A DNA stretch of 64,000 bases from Tenacibaculum sp. Bg11-29 (GTDB lineage Bacteria > Bacteroidota > Bacteroidia > Flavobacteriales > Flavobacteriaceae), in assembly GCF_002836595.1 (NCBI RefSeq), contig NZ_PJBB01000003.1:4438501-4502500 (forward strand), given 5' to 3'. The notes below the pieces were generated by a model. The model was not told where the DNA came from and searched no databases. It saw nothing but the letters and a program-made list of their open reading frames with translations. The stretch's first letter is position 1. The number at the start of each line of letters is the position of its first letter. Made by a program: the position numbers and the translations under genes. Of the stretch, positions 1 to 10,170 are shown one piece after another.

Positions 1-1104
1 CATACTTTCTTCACTAATTACAATATTATCTTTTCGTTGTCCTATATATTCTAAATCACTTAATCTTTTCCATAATCGATCCATAATAGCCATAAAATAA
101 TCTACTTTATCTAACGTATCGTTTATTTCTTGATGATTATAATTCATGTCTATTACATTTCCTAATGTGGTTTCAAAAACAGAAGGTTTTATATCAATCC
201 ATTCATAGTAGTATTGCAGTAATTTTTCTTTTTCAGTTTCTTCCATAATGGTTAGCTCATTTGACAAGTAGTTCGCCAAAATAGATATTTTCTGTGCAAT
301 GTATACTGGTGGTTGTTCTTCTCCTATTTGATTAAATTCAAAAGTGTGTTGCCCTACAAAATCCATTACTTTATTCGTTAACAAAAATGTATTTCGTACT
401 AATGTATTACTCTGTTGCTTGTCTCTATTCTTTTTGTTAATAATTACAGAGTAATTACGTAGTCTTACTAAAACTTGTCCTATGTTTTTATAAAACTCAT
501 GTAACGGCTTATAATATGCTATTCGAGATACAGCAGGTGTGTAATCTTTATCTACAACAAAATTTCCGTTTCGCCAATACACTTTATTTGCTAGAAAGAA
601 ACTTGCATCCATAAAACCATTATTAAACTGGTTTTTAGGAATTATTTTAAGCCCTACTTTTGGTAATACATATGGGTGATGTAATGGAATTACTTCTGGG
701 TCAGGCTCTCCTACCGGTAAAAGTTCAAAAGGGTTTATTGTTACCATAACATAAAACTCTAAATTACTATTAGTGTCTATATCTTTAGATTCTATTTTTG
801 CAGTAGGTACATCACCTCCATACATTTCTTTAGAAAAAGCTATTTTATATCCTGCTTTTGTAATAGCATTACAGCCATTTAAAGACAAAACTAATCGTTC
901 TTCTGTAAGTGTATTAATTTCTATATCAAGCGCAGGAATATTTTCTTTTTCTGTTTCTAACAAACCATAATCATAGCTGTGCATTCTAGTTTTTACACTA
1001 TCATTAATGGTGTTTATTGTATTAAAATAATTTTCAATAAAATGATCTTTGGTTAGCTTTACACCGTCTGTCCAATTGACAGGGAAATATTCTTTATTTT
1101 TCAT
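1..1104 (-). CDS. tssK: TssK, T6SS baseplate adaptor (C-terminus beyond window)
   Basis: Open frame from the ATG at 1104 down to base 1 without a stop, so 368 codons of the N-terminal part are present. The start reads MKNKEYFPVNWTDGVKLTKDHF, which matches the TssK opening in which a W-x-D/E-G-x-x-L segment is followed by HF. TssK links the TssEFG wedge of the baseplate to the membrane complex in the cytoplasm. It is the last gene seen of a minus-strand operon, 52 bases after tssN. Family call rests on the N-terminal motif plus context. Confidence 0.8.
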   Translation of the reverse strand, partial: MKNKEYFPVNWTDGVKLTKDHFIENYFNTINTINDSVKTRMHSYDYGLLETEKENIPALDIEINTLTEERLVLSLNGCNAITKAGYKIAFSKEMYGGDVPTAKIESKDIDTNSNLEFYVMVTINPFELLPVGEPDPEVIPLHHPYVLPKVGLKIIPKNQFNNGFMDASFFLANKVYWRNGNFVVDKDYTPAVSRIAYYKPLHEFYKNIGQVLVRLRNYSVIINKKNRDKQQSNTLVRNTFLLTNKVMDFVGQHTFEFNQIGEEQPPVYIAQKISILANYLSNELTIMEETEKEKLLQYYYEWIDIKPSVFETTLGNVIDMNYNHQEINDTLDKVDYFMAIMDRLWKRLSDLEYIGQRKDNIVISEESM

Positions 1105-1156
1105 CTGCTTATTTTTTTAAACTCTGATATATATTTATATTGTTATATATCTCGTA

Positions 1157-2053
1157 TTATTCTGCTGTTGCTTTTACTTCATCTTCTTTATTCTTAGAAA
1201 CACGTCGTACATACAAAACAGTTTTGTTTTTTATTTTATTACCTATTACATCTCCATCAAAATCGAGCATTCTAGTAAAAATAGGCATTGGTAACCACTT
1301 GTTAGTATATAATATCCAACCATAAGGTCCGTTACCGTCTTCTAGTTCTATAATATTGTTTGGAAATCGTATGTTTTGATCGTCTATAAATCGATTAAAC
1401 CATCTACCTAAGCTTACATCTTCTGGAAGTTTTACAGAAAAAGAAGCATATTCCTTTGCTTCTGGTGATCGCTTAACTTTTACTGTTACCTGCATTAATC
1501 TAAAAGTATCTACACTGTTCCAATACTCTTCATCATTAAGTTCATTATTAACAATCCATAGTTTATAAAACGGACTTGGTATTTGTAAATACATGCCTCT
1601 AGAAAACACATAAAAAGGCGGTACTAAAAACCACAAAACAGTTAACATAGCCCATAATTCATATCCTAATTCATTTGCCCAAGAGAAAACAAAATAGTAT
1701 GCCCATGATGCTAATATTACTGCGATAAACAACCCTAATATCATTAACCACTTATTCTCTTTAAATCCTATGTCTTTAAAGAAATTTGTGGTAGAAAACC
1801 AATTAAATAAAAAGCCTAGAAGTAAATAGCTACATATAGAAATAACTAACCCTCCCCATATAAACTCATACTTTAAAAACCCTAATAAACTAGGGAGTAT
1901 TAACAATACTGCTAGTAGTAAAATAAAAATCATTAATTTCTTCAGCTTTAACACTGCTTTTCCTTTTGCAATTGTATTTAAAACGACCGTTGCAACAATC
2001 ATAACGAGTGGTGCTAGTAAGTATTTTAAAAAAAAGAGTAATAATACATTCAT
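1157..2053 (-). CDS. tssN: TssN, membrane component of T6SS subtype iii
   Basis: 298 aa. The first half carries about four or five hydrophobic segments (near residues 5-25, 38-60, 66-85, 100-125, 130-150) and the rest is a soluble domain with basic and acidic stretches. This is the architecture of TssN, a protein found only in the Bacteroidota T6SSiii, where it is thought to belong to the membrane complex that replaces TssJLM. Position between tssG and tssK supports the name. I cannot confirm by alignment. Confidence 0.75.
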   Translation of the reverse strand: MNVLLLFFLKYLLAPLVMIVATVVLNTIAKGKAVLKLKKLMIFILLLAVLLILPSLLGFLKYEFIWGGLVISICSYLLLGFLFNWFSTTNFFKDIGFKENKWLMILGLFIAVILASWAYYFVFSWANELGYELWAMLTVLWFLVPPFYVFSRGMYLQIPSPFYKLWIVNNELNDEEYWNSVDTFRLMQVTVKVKRSPEAKEYASFSVKLPEDVSLGRWFNRFIDDQNIRFPNNIIELEDGNGPYGWILYTNKWLPMPIFTRMLDFDGDVIGNKIKNKTVLYVRRVSKNKEDEVKATAE

Positions 2054-2074
2054 TAGTTTATAGGTATATATATT

Positions 2075-3061
2075 TTAAATACTTAATATTATTTCGTTTT
2101 GTTCTTTTGCTTTTACTTTTACTTGTTTTTCTTTTTTATTAGCTGCCACTAATATAGTATCGTATCCTAAGTAGTTTCTTCCTAATTGAAATTCATTACT
2201 GTATAGAATTTGATGCGCTACTATAATCTCTCTATTAGAAAAAGTGAAAAATTCTAATATTTTTTTAATAATACTTCTATTTTTTTGCAACTCTTTATAT
2301 TCTTGGTGCTCTTCTAGCAACATAACAGCTTTAATATTATCTTGTTCACTAATTACAGCTCCTTGAGTACCTATATCATATCCTAATATCCCATCTCCTA
2401 AAGCCATAAAAGGACTTTCATTTATTACACATAACTGATACTTTAATGCTACGCTAAACCCTAATATAGATCGCAATAATATTTCTAATTCTGGCAAGTT
2501 TTCTTTTAATTGCTCAGAATTACATAAATTAAGAAAAAGTTTATATAATTGTTCTTTTTGTAATGGAATGTCTTTTTTTATAATGGCTTTTGCAAAAGAA
2601 AATAAGTTTTCTTTTGCATAATCATCTGTAAAAATATTAAGATGCCTATTTGATAATTTTAGTTTTTCTTCAAACAAAAAAGTATCAAAGGGTATAAAAA
2701 AATGAATATTTTCTTCTTCTTTTTTTCGGTTTTCACGTATTGCATCTACCACCTCTTTATTACTCATCGAAGGCGTACTAATAACTAATGGATGAAATAA
2801 TATTTCGGGTAATTGATGGTAAATACTATTACGGCTTAAATGAATAAAAACACTATTCGCCTGAGGTATCATCGTTAAAGGATCGTAACTAGTTAAATCT
2901 AGAACGTCTTTTGAAAATGCCCTACTATTCATACCATGATTTTGTATCCAAACATTGCTGTTTTTCGAATCTTTTAAAATAAACATAAGTTCACCATAAA
3001 ATACTTCAGCTACAAAACTTGTAATTTCACTTTTCTTTATGTTATCCAAATCCATTACCAT
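2075..3061 (-). CDS. tssG: TssG-like T6SS baseplate protein
   Basis: 328 aa, soluble. The C-terminal third contains LGDGILGYDIGTQGAVI followed later by FQLGRNYLGYDTILV; TssG proteins have this pattern of a LGxxxxLGxx...W/Y segment followed by LGW(T)xxL near the end. TssG forms the wedge heterotrimer with TssF. The gene starts 3 bases after clpV ends, so it is translationally linked. An in-frame ATG at 3055 is an alternative start. The divergent sequence makes this assignment weaker than for tssF or tssE. Confidence 0.65.
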   Translation of the reverse strand: MVMDLDNIKKSEITSFVAEVFYGELMFILKDSKNSNVWIQNHGMNSRAFSKDVLDLTSYDPLTMIPQANSVFIHLSRNSIYHQLPEILFHPLVISTPSMSNKEVVDAIRENRKKEEENIHFFIPFDTFLFEEKLKLSNRHLNIFTDDYAKENLFSFAKAIIKKDIPLQKEQLYKLFLNLCNSEQLKENLPELEILLRSILGFSVALKYQLCVINESPFMALGDGILGYDIGTQGAVISEQDNIKAVMLLEEHQEYKELQKNRSIIKKILEFFTFSNREIIVAHQILYSNEFQLGRNYLGYDTILVAANKKEKQVKVKAKEQNEIILSI

Positions 3062-3064
3062 GAA

Positions 3065-5506
3065 TTATTGCTTTTCCCAGATTAAACTATCGTCTTTATA
3101 ATCTACCAATACAACATCATCAGAAATTACACTTTCTGATACAATCATTCTTGATATTGTTTTTTTAAGATATGTACGAATAACTCCTGATATTGGTCGG
3201 GCTCCATACTTTTTTGAATATCCTTTTTTAGATAAATATTTTAAAGCTTCTTCAGATAAATTAAGAGTTATGTTTTTTTGCTGCTTTAATTGCTTTTGAA
3301 GGCTTTTAAATTGCAAACCAAAAATCATTTGTGCCACTTCTTCATTAATTGGAGCAAAAGGCACAACCTCAGTAATTCTTCCTAAAAATTCTGGTCTAAA
3401 GTGATCGCTCATTACTTCTATTAATTGATTTGAAGGTGGTATTTTATTTTCTTCAAATTGATCTGAAATCCATTGACTACCAATATTAGAGGTGAAAATA
3501 ATTATTGCATTAGAAAAATCTCCTTCACGTCCCAATTTATCATGAATATGCCCTTCATCCATAATTTGTAAAAAAACATCATATACAGAGCTATGTGCCT
3601 TCTCAATTTCATCAAATAATATAATCGAATATGGTTTTTCTCTTATTTTATTTACCAACATTCCTCCTTCTTCATATCCTACGTATCCTGGAGGTGCTCC
3701 ATATAAAAGGGCTGCTGAATGTTCTTCTTTAAATTCTGACATATCAAAACGAATCATTGCGCTCTCATCATCAAAAAGTAACTCTGCTAAAGATTTTGTA
3801 AGTTCTGTTTTACCAGTTCCTGTTGGTCCTAAGAAGAAAAATGAACCTATTGGTTGTTTCGGGTTACTTAAACCACTTCTAGATTCTATAATAGCATCTG
3901 ATAATGTTGTAATAGCATGGTCTTGCCCTTTTACTCTTGCTTGTAAACGTTCTTCAATATTTAGGAGTCGTTCTTTTTCTTCTGCTTGTATTTTCCCAAT
4001 GGGAATTCCTGTTATACTTGCTACCATTGCAGAAATTTCATGTGCTGTAACTTCTTTAATTGGTTGTATTGCTATTTCTTTTGCTTCTGCTAAATACGCT
4101 TCTAAGCTTTGTACCAATACATCTTCTTCTTTTATAGCAAGAATATCATATTTACTTGAAATATTATTTAGTATTACAGGACTTACTTTATCTGTTGTTA
4201 AACGGTATAAAAAATAAAGATTCGTTATAGAGTCTTTCTCACCCAAAACCACACTTTTTAATTGCGCTTGTAATACTTCTATTTCTTTTAGCGAATTAGC
4301 ATTACTAGTATGAACTGACGCTAGTGTTCTATCTAATAATTCTATTGCCCCGTAAGGTAATTTATTTTCTTTAAAGTATCTTTTTGAATATTGTACCGAT
4401 TCGGTAATAGCTTCCTCTGATATTTTTAATTGATAATATGCTGTTAGTTTATATCTATGATTATCTAAACATTTAAGCAACACCATCATTTCTAGTTCTT
4501 CGAGCTTTATAATTTCAAGCTTACGGTTAATAGAATGTTTCTCAATAGTTTTTCTATAGGCATCAGGATTAATAGACGCAATAAGGTTTATTCCTCCATT
4601 ATTAAGTTCCGCTGAAATTAAGTTACTAACAGCTCCTGATCCCCCTTGGGTTCCTTCTATTAATATTTGTATGTCATCGATAATGAAAAGGCAATTTTCT
4701 AATTTCCCTATTTTATCAAAAGTGTCACTTAATTTCTTAGCGACATCGCTCTCATTAGTACTATTTGCTAATAACTTAGATGCGTTAAGTCCTATTATTT
4801 GCTTTTCAGAAACCAAAGGATTTTCTGATTCTGCAATATGCTTAATTAAACCTTTAATGATTCCTGTTTTTCCAACACCAGAATCACCAACTAATAAAAC
4901 ACCTCTATTTTCTTGTCGTTCAAGACTTTCTAAAATACTTCTTATTTCTTTATCTCTCCCTAAAATTAAGGTTCCTTCGTCTAGATTTTTTTGAGTAATA
5001 AGGTTGGTACAATATGGTATTGACTCAATTAATTCAACCTGTTCGCTATCTGTTAAATTTTTTGAAGAAAAAACTGGAGATTCATATATCTTATAAAACT
5101 CTGCTTCAGTTACAGAAAGGGTTTCTAATTGTTTGTTTGTATATACAACACCTTCTCTAAGAATGGCTATAAATACACAAAGTCCGTCTATATAATCGGT
5201 ACCTAATTTTAATTTTGACCTTTCTGACTCTTCAAATACTTTATCTACCTCACTATCTGGTAATGGTTCTGTTCCGGCTTGATCTTCTGATTCATAAATT
5301 TCTTTTCGCATTTCGAACCATTCTTGCAAGTAATCAACATCTTTACCCATACTAGATAATACGTCGCTTACTCCTGTCGATTCATATAGTAATGCTAGAG
5401 CTAAATGTGCCACCCCATATGTTGTGTGCCTATCTTTAGCTGCAAACGATTTAGCTAATCGTACTGCTGATACTAAACTTGCACTAAAATTATTCTCTAT
5501 CATCAA
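3065..5506 (-). CDS. tssH: TssH/ClpV AAA+ unfoldase of T6SS
   Basis: 813 aa, a two-ring Clp/Hsp100 ATPase that disassembles contracted sheath. An N-terminal Clp-N-like domain covers about residues 1-150. The first AAA domain has Walker A GDSGVGKT near 205 and Walker B LFIIDD near 272. The second has GPTGTGKTELTKS near 557, ILFDEIEKAH near 627 and arginine-finger region FRPEFLGRI. The C-terminal small domain ends in GARPISGVIR. Location inside the T6SS operon, 6 bases after tssF, favours ClpV over ClpB. Start MM at 5506/5503 is ambiguous by one codon. Confidence 0.9.
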   Translation of the reverse strand: MMIENNFSASLVSAVRLAKSFAAKDRHTTYGVAHLALALLYESTGVSDVLSSMGKDVDYLQEWFEMRKEIYESEDQAGTEPLPDSEVDKVFEESERSKLKLGTDYIDGLCVFIAILREGVVYTNKQLETLSVTEAEFYKIYESPVFSSKNLTDSEQVELIESIPYCTNLITQKNLDEGTLILGRDKEIRSILESLERQENRGVLLVGDSGVGKTGIIKGLIKHIAESENPLVSEKQIIGLNASKLLANSTNESDVAKKLSDTFDKIGKLENCLFIIDDIQILIEGTQGGSGAVSNLISAELNNGGINLIASINPDAYRKTIEKHSINRKLEIIKLEELEMMVLLKCLDNHRYKLTAYYQLKISEEAITESVQYSKRYFKENKLPYGAIELLDRTLASVHTSNANSLKEIEVLQAQLKSVVLGEKDSITNLYFLYRLTTDKVSPVILNNISSKYDILAIKEEDVLVQSLEAYLAEAKEIAIQPIKEVTAHEISAMVASITGIPIGKIQAEEKERLLNIEERLQARVKGQDHAITTLSDAIIESRSGLSNPKQPIGSFFFLGPTGTGKTELTKSLAELLFDDESAMIRFDMSEFKEEHSAALLYGAPPGYVGYEEGGMLVNKIREKPYSIILFDEIEKAHSSVYDVFLQIMDEGHIHDKLGREGDFSNAIIIFTSNIGSQWISDQFEENKIPPSNQLIEVMSDHFRPEFLGRITEVVPFAPINEEVAQMIFGLQFKSLQKQLKQQKNITLNLSEEALKYLSKKGYSKKYGARPISGVIRTYLKKTISRMIVSESVISDDVVLVDYKDDSLIWEKQ

Positions 5507-5512
5507 TTTTTT

Positions 5513-7285
5513 TTATATTATATTCACTCGATATGGCGTATTGTGTACAGATTTACTTTCTAACTGTAACTCTAACGAATGGCCTAATCGTTTTTTATTT
5601 TCACTACTTAAATTACCTCCTTCATTTAATGAAACCTCTACATTTATAGTTCTAACTAATCCTTGTTTTTTGTTTACCGATATTCCAACTCCTGATTTTA
5701 CCGATACACTTTTAAGAACATCGCCAATTGCTACATGTATAAATTCTTTAATGTCTTCGTTAGAAACAATTCTATCTTTAGATAATAACCCATATCTAAA
5801 ATTACTAATCTTTTCTTTTGCTCCTTTTTTTACAATTCCACCAACAGTATCGGTTAGTAACCGTATACTATCTGACTCTAATTCAATTGTTTGATATTGT
5901 GTTAGTAAAGTTCCTTCCTTAATATCATTTGCCAAACCAGCATTTGTAGTCCAATAAACACATTCATACGTGTCTGATGTTTTATATGGAATTGTTTGTA
6001 AATAAACTTTTTCACTATTATTACTTACATCTTTAAATCTAAAGTTCACTTTACGTTCTAAAGTATCTAACTTATCATTAAGGTCTTCTAAGTAACTATT
6101 TAATAAATCGTAGCCTACTGCCGAGAAAGAACTTCCTTCTTCCCTTACGGTTTGTATTACATCACTTAAAATAGATTTTGCATTACGTTCATCAAACTGC
6201 TCAATATCTCCATAATAAAGAGAAAAAGCTCCCTCCATATTATTTATATCGTTTTTCAATGCGTTTTTATACTTTCTCCCTTGATTGTCAATAAGAGATT
6301 CTGCATTTAAAAAATATTCTTTTTCATTAAAATAAAGAGAAACTATTTTTCCATTTCTTTTTAAACTATGTTGTTTGTAAGATCTCTTTCTATTAACAAT
6401 AGGAAATGTATTTGTAGAAATAGCTATTTTTTCTAATTCTTCTTTCGTAAAAGCAATTGAAAATGTTATTTCTAACCAAAAAAGTTCTTTGTCATACTCT
6501 TCTATCTCTTCTTGGTTAAATAAATCCTTACATTTATCTGTTAACTTCTGTCTTTTCTTAGCGCTATTACTAAGATCTAAAGTATATAAGTAGTCATGAT
6601 AATATTTTTGTATTGTAGCGTAATAATGTTCCTTATTTGTAGTTAAATCTTCTACTTCTTGATATAGGTTTAGCTCATTACCTTCACTATCTTTCACCTT
6701 ACTCATTTTAAGGTATGGATCGAGGTGAGAATCTTTTAATAAAATACTTATTGGTATTTTAGTGATATCGTTTAATAAAGACTCTTCTATATCAATACCA
6801 ACCCAAATAGTATATTCTGGTATTTTACTTTCTTTATAAGAGTTTATAATATGTTTATATCCTTTATTTGTATCAAAAATTAACTGTCTGTCTAAAGCAG
6901 TACAATATACATTAGCTCTTAAAAGTGTTTGTTTTTTAATTGGTGTAAAAAAAACGTCATTTAATTCTCCCTTTACAATTTTTTGAAAATATAACTGAGT
7001 CGTTTTTTCTATTTTACTAATCTGTTCTGATGGTTGAACGCTTAGTAATGTATGTGATGGTGTAGGCAATGACCAACTTTCATTAACCAATATTTTTGAT
7101 ATTCTTTCTAAAAGTTTAGCATCAGATACTTTTACTTCTTGATGTACTTTTGATAACTCATAAGAGAATACATCTAAAAACATCTCTACAACTGGATCTA
7201 CTTTTTGAGTATTCTCGATACCCCACAGCTGCATAGAGCGCATTTTCATGCGTTCTTTAATTTTTTTATAATTGTTATTAACCAT
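5513..7285 (-). CDS. tssF: TssF, T6SS baseplate wedge protein
   Basis: 590 aa. The N-terminus has the TssF signature of an acidic DPVVEMFLDVFSYELSKVHQEV helix followed by a leucine-rich segment and SLPTPSHTLLSVQP, corresponding to the family's DPxVxRLLExFAxL ... PxPS block. TssF dimers with TssG build the baseplate around the spike. It lies between tssE and clpV on one strand with 6 bases to clpV. The length agrees with the family (about 580-620). Confidence 0.85.
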   Translation of the reverse strand: MVNNNYKKIKERMKMRSMQLWGIENTQKVDPVVEMFLDVFSYELSKVHQEVKVSDAKLLERISKILVNESWSLPTPSHTLLSVQPSEQISKIEKTTQLYFQKIVKGELNDVFFTPIKKQTLLRANVYCTALDRQLIFDTNKGYKHIINSYKESKIPEYTIWVGIDIEESLLNDITKIPISILLKDSHLDPYLKMSKVKDSEGNELNLYQEVEDLTTNKEHYYATIQKYYHDYLYTLDLSNSAKKRQKLTDKCKDLFNQEEIEEYDKELFWLEITFSIAFTKEELEKIAISTNTFPIVNRKRSYKQHSLKRNGKIVSLYFNEKEYFLNAESLIDNQGRKYKNALKNDINNMEGAFSLYYGDIEQFDERNAKSILSDVIQTVREEGSSFSAVGYDLLNSYLEDLNDKLDTLERKVNFRFKDVSNNSEKVYLQTIPYKTSDTYECVYWTTNAGLANDIKEGTLLTQYQTIELESDSIRLLTDTVGGIVKKGAKEKISNFRYGLLSKDRIVSNEDIKEFIHVAIGDVLKSVSVKSGVGISVNKKQGLVRTINVEVSLNEGGNLSSENKKRLGHSLELQLESKSVHNTPYRVNII

Positions 7286-7364
7286 ACTTTTAGGTTATTA
7301 TTGAATTCTCATGATTGCATTCTATTTAGAACTTCCAGTTATAATCATCGCATTAAACTCTTTT

Positions 7365-7793
7365 TTACTGAGATAAAGGACTTACGTACAAAGATGTATT
7401 AAAGTTAAAAGCAATTCCTGTTTGTATTATGTTTCCTGATACGTTTATCACTGCTTTTCTTCTTACTTGAGAATACTTTTCTGAATCTATATCAGTATCA
7501 ATTTCACTTAAACTTACACCTACTTTTATATCTGTAAGTCTTGTTTCGTACTTAACTATTGATTCTAGCAATGATACTCTTACACGTTCTTCCCATTCAT
7601 AAATCTTCACTAATTGATTAAATTCGAGTTCCCATATATCTGATCCAAAATCTGCTCTTCCTGCAACTTCTCCATATCTACTAGTAATTTGCATCATAAT
7701 ATACTGAGCAATAGACTCTTCTATTAAACACCTGTTTTGTATTTCTCCATGTAACATGCCAGAAAAATCTATAGGTAATTTTAAATACTTCAT
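7365..7793 (-). CDS. tssE: TssE, gp25-like T6SS baseplate protein
   Basis: 142 aa. The central block has IEESIAQYIMMQITSRYGE followed by GRADFGSDIWELEF and WEERVRVSLLESIVKYE, the layout of the GPW/gp25 fold that nucleates the contractile sheath on the baseplate. The gene is the first of the tssE-F-H-G-N-K block, 79 bases before tssF and about 520 bases after tssC. Confidence 0.88.
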   Translation of the reverse strand: MKYLKLPIDFSGMLHGEIQNRCLIEESIAQYIMMQITSRYGEVAGRADFGSDIWELEFNQLVKIYEWEERVRVSLLESIVKYETRLTDIKVGVSLSEIDTDIDSEKYSQVRRKAVINVSGNIIQTGIAFNFNTSLYVSPLSQ

Positions 7794-8311
7794 ATGCTTT
7801 TAGATTTTAGTATATACAATCTAGTTTGTTTCAAAATAGATAGCATAATACTTCATATTTTAAAAAACAAACAACATATTATTGGAAAAGGGTGTGGTAA
7901 TCAATTATAATTTATAAGACCTAAAAGCTCTCTTTGAATTACAACTATAAAGCGATGTACTTTAAAAAGTTTTCACTTTAATTTACTGTAAGTATATTAT
8001 GTAAAAAAACATCTAAAATAAAAGATACATTCAACCTACCCTTAACAAAGGTTTATAACCTTCTTTATATAAAGATAAATTAACAATAGATAAACTATAT
8101 TGTTTACATAAAAAATATTTGCAAAAAACACCTAAAACCAGTAATACTTATTACTTATATTTTTCTAAAATCGAATTCATTTTAAAAAAACATAGTATAA
8201 CCATCATCTAAGTAAAAGTTATAAAACAAACTGAATTTAATAACTCATAAATGCTTCTTAACTTTTACTTAAAATAATAGTTTATAAATAAATAGTATTC
8301 TTATCTTACTA
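7794..8311. other. Intergenic gap inside the T6SS operon
   Basis: No coding frame of convincing length. The gap separates the sheath pair tssBC from the baseplate genes. It holds a long inverted repeat at 8209-8271 (listed separately) and otherwise AT-rich sequence. It may contain a promoter for tssE, but I could not pick out a clear -33/-7 pair on the minus strand. Confidence 0.6.
8209..8271 (-). terminator. 13-bp inverted repeat after tssC
   Basis: Arms TAAGTAAAAGTTA (8209-8221) and TAACTTTTACTTA (8259-8271) are perfect complements with a 37-base loop. On the minus strand it lies about 40 bases after the tssC stop. It could slow transcription past the sheath genes so that sheath is made in excess of baseplate. 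There is no long T run directly after it, so terminator function is inferred. Confidence 0.4.
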
Positions 8312-9673
8312 TTACTCCTGCTTATATTCACTATGCCATTCAGCATTTTCAGGCCCATCTCCTTTATGACCGTCTAATTGAATAACAAAACTTTTAGCAG
8401 GGAAGTATGGTGTGATATGTATATCCAACAACACTCTATCCTTTTGATTTGGATCTTGTTCTATTTTCATTACCTTAAACTTCTCAATAAGTTTAGATGG
8501 TCCTTGAACACCGTCTAAAAACTTAACGATTTGGCTTCTTAAATCAGCCTCTGTACGAGTAGTCCAGTTTTCAAAAGCTTTTCTATTTAAGAAATCAAAA
8601 AGAACCTTGGTAATATGATCAAATACTCTTACTACAGAGTATGTTTGCAACCCTAAGTTATCACCGTTAAATAATGTTTTAGCAGAGAACGCCATAACCT
8701 TACTATATTCATTAACCATAGGAACTAATCCCATTTTTTCTAATTCTGAAATCTCACTCTTTTTAAGATCAAAACGAACACTTTCAACCTCATTAATTCC
8801 ACCGAATTTTTTTCCAGCAACAACTTGAGACATTAAAGTACTGTAAATTTTTCCAGCTAGTGCAGATGATGGTGGTACATATAAGTTATCTTCTTCTCCT
8901 ACAACATCGTCTTTTTTTCTACCTAACAACCAGTTACAAGACATTAATGTATTTGATTTAAAAACATCTCCTCCCGTATGATTTGCGTTAAAAAAGATAT
9001 CTACAACATCGTCTGGAGATTCTAAATCTTGAAAATCTGTTACTAGCATCGTTTTATTATCGTATGCTATTTTCGACCATTTATCTATTACAGCATTCGA
9101 ACCTAAATACCCAGGGATATTTAATATTCCGTAATTACTTCTAAGGTCTAAACGATCAAAATTTTGCTTTAACTCATTCCCAACATAATCAATAAATAAC
9201 GTATTATCTAAATCTTTTAATTGATCTAAATCAGCGTTAAGTATTGTAACATTTTTTATTTTATCTGATTCTGCATTCTTATAGAAAAGCGAAACCGATC
9301 TATAAGATCTCTCTAAGTCTTCTGTAGCTTTAAGCGCCTTTTTTAAATTCGCATTTAATGTAAGATCTGCTTTCTCTGAACGGTCTTTTGCGATATCACG
9401 CATTCCTTCAGTATCCTTTCCGCTACCTAACAAGTCGATCCAAATATTTAACCTATTTGTTAAATTTTTTCTTTCTGTTTCCCATTGTTCATCAGTAAGA
9501 AAGATATTTCTTCTTGCTTTTCTTTTTGGATTAAGGTTAGAGAAACCATCGATTATATTTTCTAAAAAAGAAAAACCTCCATATTCTGCTAATACTTCAA
9601 CTGCAGATTTTGAATTTTGAATTTGTTTTTCTTGTATAGACGCACTCTTTTTTTCTTTTGCTTGTACTGACAT
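8312..9673 (-). CDS. tssC: TssC, T6SS contractile sheath large subunit
   Basis: 453 aa, typical TssC size. Key family features are an N-terminal charged tail (residues 1-20) of the kind that contacts neighbouring sheath subunits, FSNLNPKRKARRNIF, an internal SPDDVVDIFFNANHTGGDVFKSN block and a C-terminal PYFPAKSFVIQLDG segment. It pairs with TssB (35 bases upstream) to form the sheath around the Hcp tube. The family is the Bacteroidota-specific TssC branch. Confidence 0.88.
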   Translation of the reverse strand: MSVQAKEKKSASIQEKQIQNSKSAVEVLAEYGGFSFLENIIDGFSNLNPKRKARRNIFLTDEQWETERKNLTNRLNIWIDLLGSGKDTEGMRDIAKDRSEKADLTLNANLKKALKATEDLERSYRSVSLFYKNAESDKIKNVTILNADLDQLKDLDNTLFIDYVGNELKQNFDRLDLRSNYGILNIPGYLGSNAVIDKWSKIAYDNKTMLVTDFQDLESPDDVVDIFFNANHTGGDVFKSNTLMSCNWLLGRKKDDVVGEEDNLYVPPSSALAGKIYSTLMSQVVAGKKFGGINEVESVRFDLKKSEISELEKMGLVPMVNEYSKVMAFSAKTLFNGDNLGLQTYSVVRVFDHITKVLFDFLNRKAFENWTTRTEADLRSQIVKFLDGVQGPSKLIEKFKVMKIEQDPNQKDRVLLDIHITPYFPAKSFVIQLDGHKGDGPENAEWHSEYKQE

Positions 9674-9708
9674 AATAATTTATTGTAATTAGTTTATTAA
9701 ATTCTCAA

Positions 9709-10170
9709 CTATTGATTGCTTTTCCCTCCTTCGATTTCACTTAAAGAGTCTTGTAATACTTGAGCAATTGCTGCTCTCGTTTCAGGATTTTCTAAAGCTT
9801 TCTTCAATCCTTTATTAGAGGTAAGTTGACGAATTATTTTGGTATTTTGTTCTTTTTCAATATCTAATCTATTTAAAAAGGCGCTATTCTTTTTAATTGA
9901 TTTAGATCCAAAATCACCAAGGTTTTTAAAACTAATTTTTTCTTTTACATCTGTTCCTTGTTCGTCTTGAAATTCGACTTCAACATTTGGAGCAAATTCT
10001 TCAAACACTTCTTCTACTGTCTGAAGACCATAAACGGCTTCTGGAGTTACTGGCGCTTCGTTTGTTAATTTTTGAATTAATAAAGTTTTGTTAGAAGGGA
10101 TATCAGCAATAGCTTCTCCTGCATCTTTTTTCACTTCATTACCACCTATACCATAGTTGTACATAGACAT
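9709..10170 (-). CDS. tssB: TssB, T6SS contractile sheath small subunit
   Basis: 153 aa. The N-terminus MSMYNYGIGGNEVKK and the middle NVEVEFQ...KISFKNLGDFG segment correspond to TssB, with the conserved (V)xF(x)ldDF-like strand that forms the sheath interface, followed by LNRLDIEKEQNTKIIRQLTSN. It is the first gene of the cluster on the minus strand, so the operon promoter should lie in 10171-10350. No hcp or vgrG is visible in this window; they must lie elsewhere. Confidence 0.85.
   Translation of the reverse strand: MSMYNYGIGGNEVKKDAGEAIADIPSNKTLLIQKLTNEAPVTPEAVYGLQTVEEVFEEFAPNVEVEFQDEQGTDVKEKISFKNLGDFGSKSIKKNSAFLNRLDIEKEQNTKIIRQLTSNKGLKKALENPETRAAIAQVLQDSLSEIEGGKSNQ

Noticed and set aside
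3999..4217. 72-codon plus-strand frame
   Set aside because: Lies wholly inside clpV on the other strand; a shadow frame.
3065..5506. ClpB chaperone
   Set aside because: Operon setting between tssF and tssG and shortened middle domain favour ClpV.
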